Assembly: GCF_000444135.1 (NCBI RefSeq)
Contig: NZ_ATDK01000056.1
Location: forward strand, 1-61,622
From: Pseudomonas avellanae BPIC 631
GTDB taxonomy: Bacteria > Pseudomonadota > Gammaproteobacteria > Pseudomonadales > Pseudomonadaceae
DNA length: 61,622 bases
Reading direction: 5' to 3'
Shown: positions 16,889 through 25,234 of the stretch, one piece after another
Layout of the letters: each line of letters begins with the position of its first letter
Position numbering within the stretch: the first letter of the stretch is position 1
The notes under the pieces: generated by a model
Seen by the model: the letters and a program-made list of their open reading frames with translations, nothing else
Databases searched by the model: none
What the model was told of the DNA's origin: nothing
Translations under genes and position numbers: made by a program

Positions 16889-17110
16889 ATGGCTCGGCAT
16901 TACGATGATTTACCCAACAGCACCGTGAAAACCCGCCGTCAGCAGGAAGATCAGCGTCGCATGGAGTTTCGTCGGGCAATCGAGAGCTACAGCGAAGCGC
17001 GGCAGCTCAATCAGGAGCTTTGTGATTACATGGAAGGTGTGAAAAACGCAGTCTGGCAGACCGTTACACCGCCCGCGGTCGACCGTCGAAACGCTCGACA
17101 AGCTGGCTGA
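16889..17110 (+). CDS. Small PA3496-like protein
   Basis: A 73-residue charged protein. The N-terminus MARHYDDLPNSTVKTRRQQEDQRRMEFRRAIE matches a small Pseudomonas family of which PA3496 is the type member, reported as a putative envelope-integrity factor (from memory). It is predicted mostly helical and has no signal peptide. GGGAGACAGGAT precedes the ATG. Its last 47 bases overlap the 3' end of the convergent LysR gene, so the Pro/Arg-rich tail (TPPAVDRRNARQAG) may be unimportant. Confidence 0.65.
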   Translation: MARHYDDLPNSTVKTRRQQEDQRRMEFRRAIESYSEARQLNQELCDYMEGVKNAVWQTVTPPAVDRRNARQAG

Positions 17111-18014
17111 TCTGCGCACGTTCGGTGCGGATGAACGCAAGGAAGGCGTGTGCCACCGGTGACAGGCGTTTGTCTTTGGCTTGAACCACGCACCAGCTCC
17201 GGTACAGCGGCAGCTCCGCCACGGGCAACTCTACAAGAGTGCCGGTGGCGAGTTCCTGGCAGACCGCATGCCGCGTCAGCATCGCCAGGCCCAGCCCGGC
17301 AACCACGCACTCCCGTTGTGCTTCGCTGGACGACACCTCCAGGGTCTGGGTGAAGTGCACGCGTTTCTCTTTGAAGTACTCCTCGCAGGCCCGGCGTGTG
17401 CCCGAACCCGTTTCGCGGGTCAGCAGCGGCCACGGCTCCAGGTCTTTCAGGCTCAACGTCTCGCGGCTGCTCAACGGATGATCCGGCGGGGCCACGGCCA
17501 CAATCGGGTTGTTGAGAAAGGGCAGAAACTCAAGGCCCATGTCCAGCGGCACTGCCGACATCACCACCAGATCGTCGCGGTTATCCGATAATCGCCTGAT
17601 GATCTGTGCACGATTGACCACCATCAGGCTCAGGCTGACTTCCGGATGCTGGCGTTTGAATGCAGCGAACAGGTGAGGTATGAAATATTTGCAGCTCGAC
17701 TCGACCGCCAGCCTCAACTGACCTTGCAGTGAGCCCTGCATGTCGGAGAGCTGCATATCCAGGCTTTCCAGGCGCCCGAAAATGTCCCGGCTGGCCAGTT
17801 GCAGCGCTTCGGCAGCTTCTGTCATGTAGAGCTTTTTGCCGACGTACTCGAACAGCGGCTGGCCGATCAGCTCTTCAAGCTGGCGAATCTGCAGGCTGAC
17901 GGCGGGCTGCGTAAGAGACATTTCTTCCGCAGCGCGGCTGTATGAGCGCAGGTCGCACACTTCGTTGAAAATGCGCAGCTGACGCAATGTCATACGCATC
18001 AATGACTTACGCAT
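17064..18014 (-). CDS. LysR regulator of pyruvate carboxylase (PycR-like)
   Basis: A 316-residue LysR-type regulator. The N-terminal winged helix reads LRQLRIFNEVCDLRSYSRAAEEMSLTQPAVSLQIRQLEELIGQPLF; the effector domain follows from about residue 95 (GQLRLAVESSCKYFIPHLFAAF). It is divergent from the pyruvate carboxylase genes with a 213-base gap, the standard arrangement for a LysR activator of its neighbour, and matches the P. aeruginosa pycR position as I recall it. A GAAGG lies before ATG 18014. Its gene overlaps the end of the small convergent gene. Confidence 0.85.
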   Translation of the reverse strand: MRKSLMRMTLRQLRIFNEVCDLRSYSRAAEEMSLTQPAVSLQIRQLEELIGQPLFEYVGKKLYMTEAAEALQLASRDIFGRLESLDMQLSDMQGSLQGQLRLAVESSCKYFIPHLFAAFKRQHPEVSLSLMVVNRAQIIRRLSDNRDDLVVMSAVPLDMGLEFLPFLNNPIVAVAPPDHPLSSRETLSLKDLEPWPLLTRETGSGTRRACEEYFKEKRVHFTQTLEVSSSEAQRECVVAGLGLAMLTRHAVCQELATGTLVELPVAELPLYRSWCVVQAKDKRLSPVAHAFLAFIRTERAQISQLVERFDGRPRAV

Positions 18015-18227
18015 GTATAAAACCTTCAGGGGGCGGCTGAGCGCTCAACTATAAGCTTTTACTTATGCACCTCCCAACTTTTACTCATTTTTGTTAATCC
18101 CTGATCAGGATTAGGGTGTCTCTGCGGCATTCAGTCACATGCCTGGTTACAAAAAACGGCTGTAAAGCGCAACGCAGACGTATCGACCGGTTTGACCGGG
18201 TTTGTCCTTAGGGCCGAGGAAACATCA

Positions 18228-19643
18228 GTGATAACAAAAATTCTGATCGCCAACCGCGGAGAGATTGCCGTTCGGATCGTGCGCGCTTGCGCGGAGATGG
18301 GCATTCGTTCGGTAGCGATATTCTCCGATGCGGACCGGCACGCCTTGCACGTCAAGCGGGCCGACGAAGCCTACAGCATTGGTGCCGAACCACTGGCCGG
18401 TTACCTGAACCCGCGCAAGCTGGTGAATCTGGCGGTGGAGACCGGGTGTGATGCATTGCACCCCGGTTATGGTTTTTTGTCGGAAAACGCTGAACTGGCT
18501 GACATCTGTGCTGAACGAGGCATCAAATTCATCGGCCCGTCGGCAGAGGTGATTCGTCGCATGGGCGACAAGACCGAAGCGCGGCGCAGCATGATCAAAG
18601 CCGGTGTGCCGGTAACGCCGGGCACTGAAGGCAATGTGGCAGATATCGAAGAAGCGCTGTTCGAAGGCGAGCGCATCGGTTATCCGGTGATGCTCAAGGC
18701 CACTTCCGGTGGTGGGGGGCGCGGTATCCGCCGTTGCAACAGCCGCGAAGAGCTGGAGCAGGCTTTCCCCAGGGTGATTTCCGAGGCGACCAAAGCCTTT
18801 GGCTCGGCAGAAGTCTTTCTGGAAAAGTGCATCGTCAACCCCAAGCACATCGAGGCGCAGATTCTCGGCGACAGCTTCGGCAACGTGGTGCATCTGTTTG
18901 AGCGGGACTGTTCCATTCAGCGCCGTAACCAGAAGCTGATCGAGATCGCCCCCAGCCCGCAACTGACCCCGGAGCAGCGCGCCTACATCGGCGATCTGTC
19001 GGTGCGTGCGGCCAAGGCCGTCGGTTATGAGAACGCGGGCACCGTGGAGTTTCTGCTCGCCGAGGGCGAGGTGTACTTCATGGAGATGAACACCCGTGTG
19101 CAGGTCGAGCACACCATCACCGAAGAAATCACCGGCATCGACATTGTTCGCGAGCAGATCCGCATCGCGTCCGGCTTGCCGTTGTCGGTCAAACAGGAAG
19201 ACATCATCCACCGTGGGTTTGCCCTGCAGTTTCGAATCAACGCAGAAGACCCGAAGAACAACTTCCTGCCCAGCTTCGGCAAGATCACCCGTTATTACGC
19301 CCCCGGCGGACCTGGCGTGCGCACCGATACGGCGATTTACACCGGCTACACGATTCCGCCGTACTACGACTCGATGTGCCTGAAGTTGATCGTCTGGGCG
19401 CTGAGCTGGGAGGAGGCGATGGACCGCGGCCTGCGCGCGCTGGATGACATGCGCCTGCAAGGGGCGAAGACCACGGCTGCTTATTACCAGGAAATTCTGC
19501 GAAACCCGGAGTTTCGCAGCGGTGAGTTCAATACCAGTTTTGTCGAAAGCCACCCTGAGCTGACCAATTACTCGATCAAGCGCAAACCCGAAGAGCTGGC
19601 CCTGGCCATCGCTGCCGCCATTGCCGCACATGCCGGTCTGTAA
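18228..19643 (+). CDS. pycA: Pyruvate carboxylase subunit A (biotin carboxylase)
   Basis: The ATP-dependent biotin carboxylase subunit of the two-subunit pyruvate carboxylase, which replenishes oxaloacetate. The 471-residue protein begins at GTG 18228 with GAGGA seven bases upstream, giving MITKILIANRGEIAVRIVRAC. Signatures are HPGYGFLSENAELA, the ATP-grasp Gly-rich loop ATSGGGGRGIR, RDCSIQRRNQKLIEIAPSP and the active-site MEMNTRVQVEHTITE. It sits 11 bases before the biotin/carboxyltransferase subunit gene, so one operon. The divergent LysR protein likely controls it. It is close to AccC, but the partner gene decides the assignment. Confidence 0.92.
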   Translation: MITKILIANRGEIAVRIVRACAEMGIRSVAIFSDADRHALHVKRADEAYSIGAEPLAGYLNPRKLVNLAVETGCDALHPGYGFLSENAELADICAERGIKFIGPSAEVIRRMGDKTEARRSMIKAGVPVTPGTEGNVADIEEALFEGERIGYPVMLKATSGGGGRGIRRCNSREELEQAFPRVISEATKAFGSAEVFLEKCIVNPKHIEAQILGDSFGNVVHLFERDCSIQRRNQKLIEIAPSPQLTPEQRAYIGDLSVRAAKAVGYENAGTVEFLLAEGEVYFMEMNTRVQVEHTITEEITGIDIVREQIRIASGLPLSVKQEDIIHRGFALQFRINAEDPKNNFLPSFGKITRYYAPGGPGVRTDTAIYTGYTIPPYYDSMCLKLIVWALSWEEAMDRGLRALDDMRLQGAKTTAAYYQEILRNPEFRSGEFNTSFVESHPELTNYSIKRKPEELALAIAAAIAAHAGL

Positions 19644-19654
19644 GGAATATTGAG

Positions 19655-21463
19655 ATGTCCAAGAAGATCTTTGTAACCGACACCATTCTGCGTGACGCTC
19701 ACCAATCGCTGCTGGCGACCCGCATGCGCACCGAAGACATGCTGCCGATCTGCGACAAGCTCGACAAGGTCGGCTACTGGTCGCTGGAAATGTGGGGCGG
19801 CGCGACGTTTGACGCCTGCGTGCGCTTTCTCAAGGAAGACCCTTGGGAGCGTCTGCGTCAGTTGCGTGCGGCTTTGCCCAATACCCGTCTGCAAATGCTC
19901 CTGCGTGGCCAGAACCTGCTGGGCTATCGGCATTACAGCGATGACGTGGTCAAGGCGTTCGTGGCCAAGGCGGCGGTGAATGGCATCGACGTATTCCGTA
20001 TTTTCGATGCCATGAACGACGTGCGTAACCTGCGCGTTGCCATCGAAGCGGTGAAGGCCGCAGGCAAGCATGCACAGGGCACCATCGCCTACACCACCAG
20101 CCCGGTGCACACCATCGAAGCGTTCGTCGCGCAGGCCCGGCAAATGGAGGCGATGGGCTGCGACTCGGTGGCGATCAAGGACATGGCCGGTCTGTTGACG
20201 CCGTATGCCACCGGCGAGCTGGTCAGTGCGCTGAAGGCCGAGCAGTCGTTACCGGTGTTCATTCACTCCCATGACACGGCGGGCCTGGCTGCGATGTGTC
20301 AGCTCAAGGCCATTGAAAGCGGCGCGGACCATATCGACACCGCTATCTCCAGCTTCGCCTGGGGCACCAGTCATCCGGGCACCGAGTCGATGGTGGCGGC
20401 GCTCAAGGGCAGCGAGTTCGACACCGGGCTGGACCTGGAGCTGTTGCAGGAAATCGGTCTGTATTTCTACGCAGTGCGTAAGAAATATCATCAGTTCGAG
20501 AGCGAATTCACAGCAGTCGATACCCGCGTGCAGGTCAATCAGGTGCCCGGCGGGATGATTTCCAACCTCGCCAACCAGCTCAAGGAGCAGGGCGCGCTCA
20601 ATCGCATGAGCGAAGTACTCGCGGAAATCCCGCGCGTGCGCAAAGACCTGGGTTATCCACCGCTGGTCACACCGACGTCGCAGATCGTTGGTACTCAGGC
20701 GTTTTTCAACGTGCTGGCTGGCGAGCGCTACAAGACCATCACCAATGAGGTGAAGCTTTACCTGCAAGGCGGGTACGGCAAAGCGCCGGGGCAAGTAGAT
20801 GAAAAACTGCGTCGGCAGGCGATTGGCAGCGAAGACCTGATCGATGTTCGTCCGGCCGACCTGCTCAAGCCGGAGATGACCAAGCTGCGTGCCGACATTG
20901 GTGCATTGGCCAAATCCGAAGAGGACGTGCTGACCTTTGCCATGTTTCCGGACATTGGCCGCAAGTTTCTTGAAGAGCGCGCCGCTGGCACCCTGACGCC
21001 GGAGGTGTTGCTGCCTATTCCCGAAGCCGGAAGCGTGGCCAAGGCGGGCGGCGAAGGTGTGCCGACCGAATTTGTTATCGATGTACATGGCGAGACCTAC
21101 CGGGTCGACATCACCGGCGTGGGCGTCAAGGCCGAGGGCAAACGCCACTTCTACCTGACCATCGACGGCATGCCGGAAGAAGTGGTGTTCGAGCCGCTCA
21201 ACGAATTTGTCGGCGGCGGCGCGAGCAAACGCCAGCAGGCCAGTGCGCTAGGCCACGTCAGCACCACCATGCCGGGCAACATCGTCGATGTGCTGGTCAA
21301 GGAAGGCGATATGGTGAAGGCCGGTCAGGCCGTGCTGATTACTGAAGCGATGAAGATGGAAACCGAAGTTCAGGCCTCCATTGCCGGCAAGGTCGTGGCG
21401 ATCCACGTTGCCAAAGGCGACCGCGTCAATCCGGGCGAGATACTGGTCGAGATCGAAGGCTGA
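19655..21463 (+). CDS. pycB: Pyruvate carboxylase subunit B (carboxyltransferase/biotin)
   Basis: Carboxyltransferase plus biotin carrier. The 602-residue protein contains an HMGL-like TIM barrel (IFVTDTILRDAHQSLLATRMRTEDM, with catalytic metal ligands in TILRDAHQS and FIHSHDTAG), a conserved carboxylase domain, then a Pro/Ala-poor linker and a biotinyl domain whose EAMKMETEV holds the biotinylated Lys near residue 567. It is often annotated OadA, the oxaloacetate decarboxylase alpha subunit. Without OadB/OadG membrane genes nearby and with PycA just upstream, pyruvate carboxylase is the better call. Confidence 0.92.
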   Translation: MSKKIFVTDTILRDAHQSLLATRMRTEDMLPICDKLDKVGYWSLEMWGGATFDACVRFLKEDPWERLRQLRAALPNTRLQMLLRGQNLLGYRHYSDDVVKAFVAKAAVNGIDVFRIFDAMNDVRNLRVAIEAVKAAGKHAQGTIAYTTSPVHTIEAFVAQARQMEAMGCDSVAIKDMAGLLTPYATGELVSALKAEQSLPVFIHSHDTAGLAAMCQLKAIESGADHIDTAISSFAWGTSHPGTESMVAALKGSEFDTGLDLELLQEIGLYFYAVRKKYHQFESEFTAVDTRVQVNQVPGGMISNLANQLKEQGALNRMSEVLAEIPRVRKDLGYPPLVTPTSQIVGTQAFFNVLAGERYKTITNEVKLYLQGGYGKAPGQVDEKLRRQAIGSEDLIDVRPADLLKPEMTKLRADIGALAKSEEDVLTFAMFPDIGRKFLEERAAGTLTPEVLLPIPEAGSVAKAGGEGVPTEFVIDVHGETYRVDITGVGVKAEGKRHFYLTIDGMPEEVVFEPLNEFVGGGASKRQQASALGHVSTTMPGNIVDVLVKEGDMVKAGQAVLITEAMKMETEVQASIAGKVVAIHVAKGDRVNPGEILVEIEG

Positions 21464-21496
21464 TCAGGCGTTCACAACATTCAACTGTTTACCTCG

Positions 21497-21524
21497 GGGA
21501 AGCACTGGTGGCTTCCCTTTTTTT
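21497..21524 (+). terminator. Rho-independent terminator of pycAB
   Basis: GGGAAGC (21497-21503) and GCTTCCC (21511-21517) form a 7-bp stem with a 7-base loop, followed by seven T. It lies 34 bases after the pycB stop. Confidence 0.88.
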
Positions 21525-21549
21525 ATTCTGCAGGCGGAACGCCTTACTT

Positions 21550-21755
21550 ATGAATCTCAGCACGATAGTCAGGGCTATCGTTCCCTACGCTCCAGCGTGG
21601 GAATGCAGCTCTCGACGCTCTGCGTCGCAAAGAGGACGCGGAGCGTCCCGAACGGCATGACGACGCGGAGCGTCGCACGATAGTTGAGATCGGCGTACCG
21701 GCAGATCGCGGACAAGCGAAGCGTCGCCCGGTCCGCTCACACACAAGCTAAGCGT
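21550..21755. repeat. Modular palindromic intergenic repeat cluster 2
   Basis: A gene-free stretch made of the same words as the cluster at 13 kb: ACGATAGTCAGGG near 21559, AGCGTGGGAA near 21594, several GACGCGGAGCGTC units and a CGAAGCGTCGCCCGGTC word near 21718. Its order of words differs from the other clusters, so the elements shuffle. Confidence 0.75.
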
Positions 21756-21762
21756 CGTTCCT

Positions 21763-22431
21763 TCATCGAAACGCTTCAAGCCCTTTGATCTGCTGCCCGT
21801 CCGCGAAGTTATCCACCGCCAGCCAGTGCTCGAATGCCTTTTGCCGTTCAGGCCATTCGCTGTCGAGCATCGAGTACCACGCGGTGTCTCGGCTCAGGCC
21901 TTTCACGACCATGTGTTGGCGAAAGGTGCCTTCATAGCTGAAACCGAATCGCTCGGCAGCGCGTTTGGAGCGGGCGTTGTTGGCGTTGCATTTCCATTCC
22001 ACGCGTCGATTGCCCAGCGCAAAGGCTTCTCTGGCCAGCAGGTAAACGGCTTCGGTGCCTTTGGGGGGGCGTTGCATGGCGGCGCTGAACGTGACGTGGC
22101 CTATTTCGATTCGGCCATGTGCTGCAAAGATCGACATCAGGCTGATCACGCCTTCGGCCTTGCCGGTCTTTTGATCGATCACGGTGTAGAACCAAGGATC
22201 GGATGCCGCCTGATGCCCGGTCAGCCAGGCGTCAAAGTCGATGCGTTCGATGAAAGGACCGTAAGGCAGATAATCCCACAACTTGAGGTCCGCATCCGGG
22301 CCTTGGAGCACGGCCCACAAGTCATCGCCATGACGTGACGTATCGAGCTTCTCCAAACGAATAAACCGGCCGGCAAGCGTTTTATCAGTGGGCAGCGCTG
22401 CGGCTTGCCAATCCAGCATGATGTCCGACAT
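21763..22431 (-). CDS. GNAT acetyltransferase (RimJ/RimL type)
   Basis: A 222-residue N-acetyltransferase of the RimJ/RimL subgroup. Acetyl-CoA-binding elements are EIGHVTFSAAMQRPPKGTEAVYLL and KCNANNARSKRAAERFGFSYEGTFRQH, the standard motif A/B. The substrate may be a protein N-terminus or a small amine and cannot be read from the sequence. It is the last of three minus-strand genes (PaiB-like, GNAT, GNAT) with a 15-base gap to the gene upstream, suggesting one operon. Confidence 0.85.
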   Translation of the reverse strand: MSDIMLDWQAAALPTDKTLAGRFIRLEKLDTSRHGDDLWAVLQGPDADLKLWDYLPYGPFIERIDFDAWLTGHQAASDPWFYTVIDQKTGKAEGVISLMSIFAAHGRIEIGHVTFSAAMQRPPKGTEAVYLLAREAFALGNRRVEWKCNANNARSKRAAERFGFSYEGTFRQHMVVKGLSRDTAWYSMLDSEWPERQKAFEHWLAVDNFADGQQIKGLEAFR

Positions 22432-22446
22432 GAATCACTTCCTGTT

Positions 22447-22893
22447 TCAGAGTGCTTTACGAAATTGGATGTACCCGCCGCGATCAGCAATCCGCTTATA
22501 CAACTGGATGGCAGTGGCGTTGGTTTCATGGGTCAGCCAGTGCACCTTGTCGCAGCCATCGGCCTTGGCCGTGGCGTAGACAAACTCGATCAGTCGCCGG
22601 CCAACGCCCGTCCCGCGTTGCCCGGGAGTGACGATCAGGTCTTGCAGGTAACAGGCGTTGTTAATGCTCCAGTTGGACCGATGATAGATGAAGTTCACCA
22701 TGCCCACCGCTTTGCCATCCAGCCAGGCCAGCGCCGAATGAGTCGGCTCGCTGGGGTCGAGAAAGCGTTGCCAGGTGATCTCGCTCACGCCTTCGGGCAG
22801 TTCGGTTTTGTAAAAACTCAGATAGGCCTGCCATAACGGCAGCCAGGCCTGATGATCGTCGGCAGCGACGGGGCGAATCCGGACGTCGGTCAT
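22447..22893 (-). CDS. GNAT acetyltransferase, PaiA-like position
   Basis: A 148-residue GNAT protein. Motif A is LQDLIVTPGQRGTGVGRRLIEFVYATAKADGC, and TNATAIQLYKRIADRGGYIQF closes the fold. The ATG at 22893 overlaps the stop of the PaiB-like gene (ATGA), which shows translational coupling; GGAG lies about 7 bases before it. In Bacillus, a GNAT polyamine acetyltransferase (PaiA) pairs with PaiB, so a polyamine or other amine substrate is a reasonable guess here. Confidence 0.85.
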   Translation of the reverse strand: MTDVRIRPVAADDHQAWLPLWQAYLSFYKTELPEGVSEITWQRFLDPSEPTHSALAWLDGKAVGMVNFIYHRSNWSINNACYLQDLIVTPGQRGTGVGRRLIEFVYATAKADGCDKVHWLTHETNATAIQLYKRIADRGGYIQFRKAL

Positions 22894-23528
22894 GAAGGTC
22901 TCCATCCGCTCATCAAACGAGCGATTTGTTGGTCATTTGCATTGTGGCTTGCACCAAGAGCGTCGCGTACACCGGCCATATCCTCAGCGCTGCGGTTCTG
23001 GCTGAGTTTGCGTTTACCTTGCAGGCGCTGAACGGGAATGGAAAACCCGACAATGGCGCCGAGCATCTTTGCAAGGTAGTCCGCGGGCGCATCGTTGATC
23101 GACCACGGTTGGGCGCGACTGGACTCGTGCCGATTGGTGAGGTCGTCAAGCAGTTGATGCAGCCGGTCGGGGTCGGTAAAGCACTCGGCCTGACCATAGG
23201 CGTGCACGGCCAGATAATTCCAGGTGGGCACGACCCTGCCGTGTTCCGCTTTACTCGGGTAGAACGACGGGCTCACGTAGGCATCTTCACCCGGGAAAAT
23301 AACCAGTGCCTCGACGTCGGCATGCAGTTGCTGCCATTGCGGGTTGGCCTTGGCCATGTGCCCGTAGAGCGTGCCATACGGACCTTCATCGCGGCGTAAC
23401 AGCAGCGGCAGGTGGGTCGCCTGCAAGCCATCGTCGCCTTGGGTGACGAGAATGGCCAGGCGAGTCTGGTCCATGTGCCCCTGAAGGTTGTCTGTATCGT
23501 TTTCCCTGAAGGCATTGGGTATGTACAT
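22890..23528 (-). CDS. PaiB-like FMN-binding protein
   Basis: A 212-residue member of the PaiB / FMN-binding split-barrel family, named negative transcriptional regulator after Bacillus PaiB. Characteristic elements are MYIPNAFRENDTDNLQGHM, LPLLLRRDEGPYGTLYGHMAKANPQW, VIFPGEDAYVSPSFYPSK and VVPTWNYLAVHAYG, which form the flavin/dimer site. ATG at 23528 with GAGGA about 10 bases ahead is the start; the longer frame upstream has no support. It heads a three-gene operon with two GNAT genes and is divergent from a MocR-type regulator, which probably controls it. Confidence 0.88.
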   Translation of the reverse strand: MYIPNAFRENDTDNLQGHMDQTRLAILVTQGDDGLQATHLPLLLRRDEGPYGTLYGHMAKANPQWQQLHADVEALVIFPGEDAYVSPSFYPSKAEHGRVVPTWNYLAVHAYGQAECFTDPDRLHQLLDDLTNRHESSRAQPWSINDAPADYLAKMLGAIVGFSIPVQRLQGKRKLSQNRSAEDMAGVRDALGASHNANDQQIARLMSGWRPS

Positions 23529-23568
23529 AACTATTTTCCTCGGCCGATGAGGGAATCCTAGGCAAGCT

Positions 23569-23615
23569 ATTGGTCTCTTGTAAGATCCATTTTCTATAGA
23601 TTTCACAGGGCCAAT
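23569..23615. promoter_or_regulatory. Putative MocR operator half-sites
   Basis: ATTGGTC at 23569-23575 and GGCCAAT at 23609-23615 are near-inverted copies in the 90-base gap between the divergent PaiB-like and MocR-type genes. MocR regulators bind paired half-sites of this size and spacing. The proposal rests on position and symmetry only. Confidence 0.4.
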
Positions 23616-23618
23616 CGA

Positions 23619-25181
23619 ATGTCAGTAGACCGCGTTGCGTTTCCACCCACGCTTATCGGTATCGAACTGGACCCACGCCAAGGCCTTAGCAAGCAGCTGT
23701 ATGAAATTCTGCGTCGGCAAATCCTCGACGGACGCCTGAGCAGCGGCATGCGCCTGCCGGCCAGTCGAGACTTGGCAAAATCGTTGGCGATTTCTCGCAA
23801 CAGCGTGATGCGCACCTTCGATCAGCTATACGCCGAAGGTTTCATTGAAGGGCGCATTGGCGATGGTACTTATGTCGCCCAACTGGCCAAACGTAACGCT
23901 GCGCTTCAGCGCAATGCTCCCGGAAAACTATCCACCAACTTACCCACAGGTTTTCACACAGGGTTATGCACAGGTTTGTCCACATTTTCAGCTGGGAAGC
24001 CGTCGGATCTGCCGGATCAAGTTATCCACAACCCAGCGCTGCAACTGCTTGAAAAGCACCGACTGAACGAGCCCCCGGATGACCGGCCCAAGGCCTTTCG
24101 CGTTGGCGTTCCCGCATTTGATCTTTTCCCGTTCGCCTTGTGGGGCAAGCTGTATGCGTCTTTTTGGTGCAAGCCAAATCTCGATCAACTGGGCTATGGC
24201 GCCGCAGCCGGAGAGTGGCGGTTGCGGGAACTGGTTGCGGCGTATCTTCGTTCCTCGCGAGGGCTGGGCTGTACCGCTGAACAAATTGTGATCACCAGTG
24301 GCGCGCAGCACGCAATCAGCCTTTGTGCACAGCTACTGGTGACGCCAGGCGGGGGCGTTGCCGTGGAAAATCCGGGCTATCGCGCGGCGGGTCATGCGTT
24401 CGCACTGGCGGGCGCGCGTTTGCAAGGTATAGCGGTGGACAGCGAGGGCATGCGTTGCGCCGACCTTGAGCGAACAGACTGTCGGCTGGCGTACGTTACG
24501 CCTTCGCATCAATACCCTACAGGCGTGGTCATGAGCCTGGCCCGGCGTCTGGAATTGCTGGCCTGGGCCGAGAAAAACCAGAGCTGGATCGTCGAAGACG
24601 ATTACGACGGCGAGTACCGCTACAGCGGATCGCCCTTGGCACCCTTGGCTGCGCTCGATCAGAGCGGGCGAGTGCTTTACGTCGGGACGTTCGGCAAGAT
24701 TGCCTTCCCGGCGCTGCGCCTCGGCTATCTGGTGCTGCCCGAGCATCTGGTGCGTCCATTCAGCCAGCGCAAGGCGGTGGAAATGCGCCATACCGAGATC
24801 GGCGTGCAGGCGGTCATGGCGCAATTTATTGCCCAAGGGCATTTTCAGCGACACATCCGCCGCATGCGCCGCGCGGCCCTGATTCGTCGTGATGCGCTGC
24901 TGGCCGGCTGGCCTGACGATATTCCCGGCTGCACGGCAATGCCCAAAGTTGTGGCGGGCCTGCACGTAATGGTCAAGGTCGACAGCGTTGCGCGCGAGCA
25001 GGCGCTGATTGCCAAAGCCAGAGGCGTTGGCGTGGAGATGAGCCCATTGAGTGGATACTGGCTGCCCGATTCCGACGAGCCTGTGGATAACCGCGCCGGT
25101 CTGGTGCTGGGCTTTGCCGCTGTGCCTGAGCCCGCTATCGCGGATGCGCTGAACAGGCTGCGCACGGTCTGGTCGGAGTAG
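23619..25181 (+). CDS. MocR-type GntR/aminotransferase regulator
   Basis: A 520-residue PLP-dependent regulator: a GntR winged helix (LSKQLYEILRRQILDGRLSSGMRLPASRDLAKSLAISRNSVMRTFDQL, residues 20-80), a linker, then a fold-type I aminotransferase domain from about 160. PLP site cues are the NPGYRAAGHAF region, SHQYPTGVVMS, EDDYDGEYRYSG and the likely PLP Lys in TFGKIAFPALRLGYL. The linker is unusually long and holds four-residue repeats (LSTN, LPTG, FHTG, LCTG, LSTF) encoded by 12-bp DnaA-box-like units at 23928-23987. It is divergent from the PaiB/GNAT operon, its likely target. GabR and PdxR are relatives; the effector is unknown. Confidence 0.9.
   Translation: MSVDRVAFPPTLIGIELDPRQGLSKQLYEILRRQILDGRLSSGMRLPASRDLAKSLAISRNSVMRTFDQLYAEGFIEGRIGDGTYVAQLAKRNAALQRNAPGKLSTNLPTGFHTGLCTGLSTFSAGKPSDLPDQVIHNPALQLLEKHRLNEPPDDRPKAFRVGVPAFDLFPFALWGKLYASFWCKPNLDQLGYGAAAGEWRLRELVAAYLRSSRGLGCTAEQIVITSGAQHAISLCAQLLVTPGGGVAVENPGYRAAGHAFALAGARLQGIAVDSEGMRCADLERTDCRLAYVTPSHQYPTGVVMSLARRLELLAWAEKNQSWIVEDDYDGEYRYSGSPLAPLAALDQSGRVLYVGTFGKIAFPALRLGYLVLPEHLVRPFSQRKAVEMRHTEIGVQAVMAQFIAQGHFQRHIRRMRRAALIRRDALLAGWPDDIPGCTAMPKVVAGLHVMVKVDSVAREQALIAKARGVGVEMSPLSGYWLPDSDEPVDNRAGLVLGFAAVPEPAIADALNRLRTVWSE
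23928..24030 (+). repeat. 12-bp tandem array of DnaA-box-like words
   Basis: Five units begin exactly 12 bases apart at 23928, 23940, 23952, 23964 and 23976. Their first nine bases are CTATCCACC, TTACCCACA, TTTCACACA, TTATGCACA and TTGTCCACA; a sixth, TTATCCACA, is at 24022. Two (23964, 24022) match the DnaA box TTATNCACA exactly and two more differ by one base. All point the same way. The period keeps the MocR reading frame, so the array also encodes a repeated linker peptide. Confidence 0.8.
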
Positions 25182-25234
25182 GTCGGCAGTACCCGTATAC
25201 TCTGCACTTTCTGCAACTTGTCATTGAGATACCC

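Noticed and set aside
18225..19631. 468-residue open frame antisense to pycA
   Set aside because: The pycA strand has full domain signatures. The antisense protein has low-complexity content and no recognisable motif.
19655..21463. Sodium-pumping oxaloacetate decarboxylase alpha subunit
   Set aside because: No beta or gamma membrane subunit is near, and the biotin carboxylase gene precedes it by 11 bases, which fits pyruvate carboxylase.
23928..24030. CRISPR array
   Set aside because: The repeat unit is 12 bases with no spacers, in frame within a coding sequence, and no cas gene is near.
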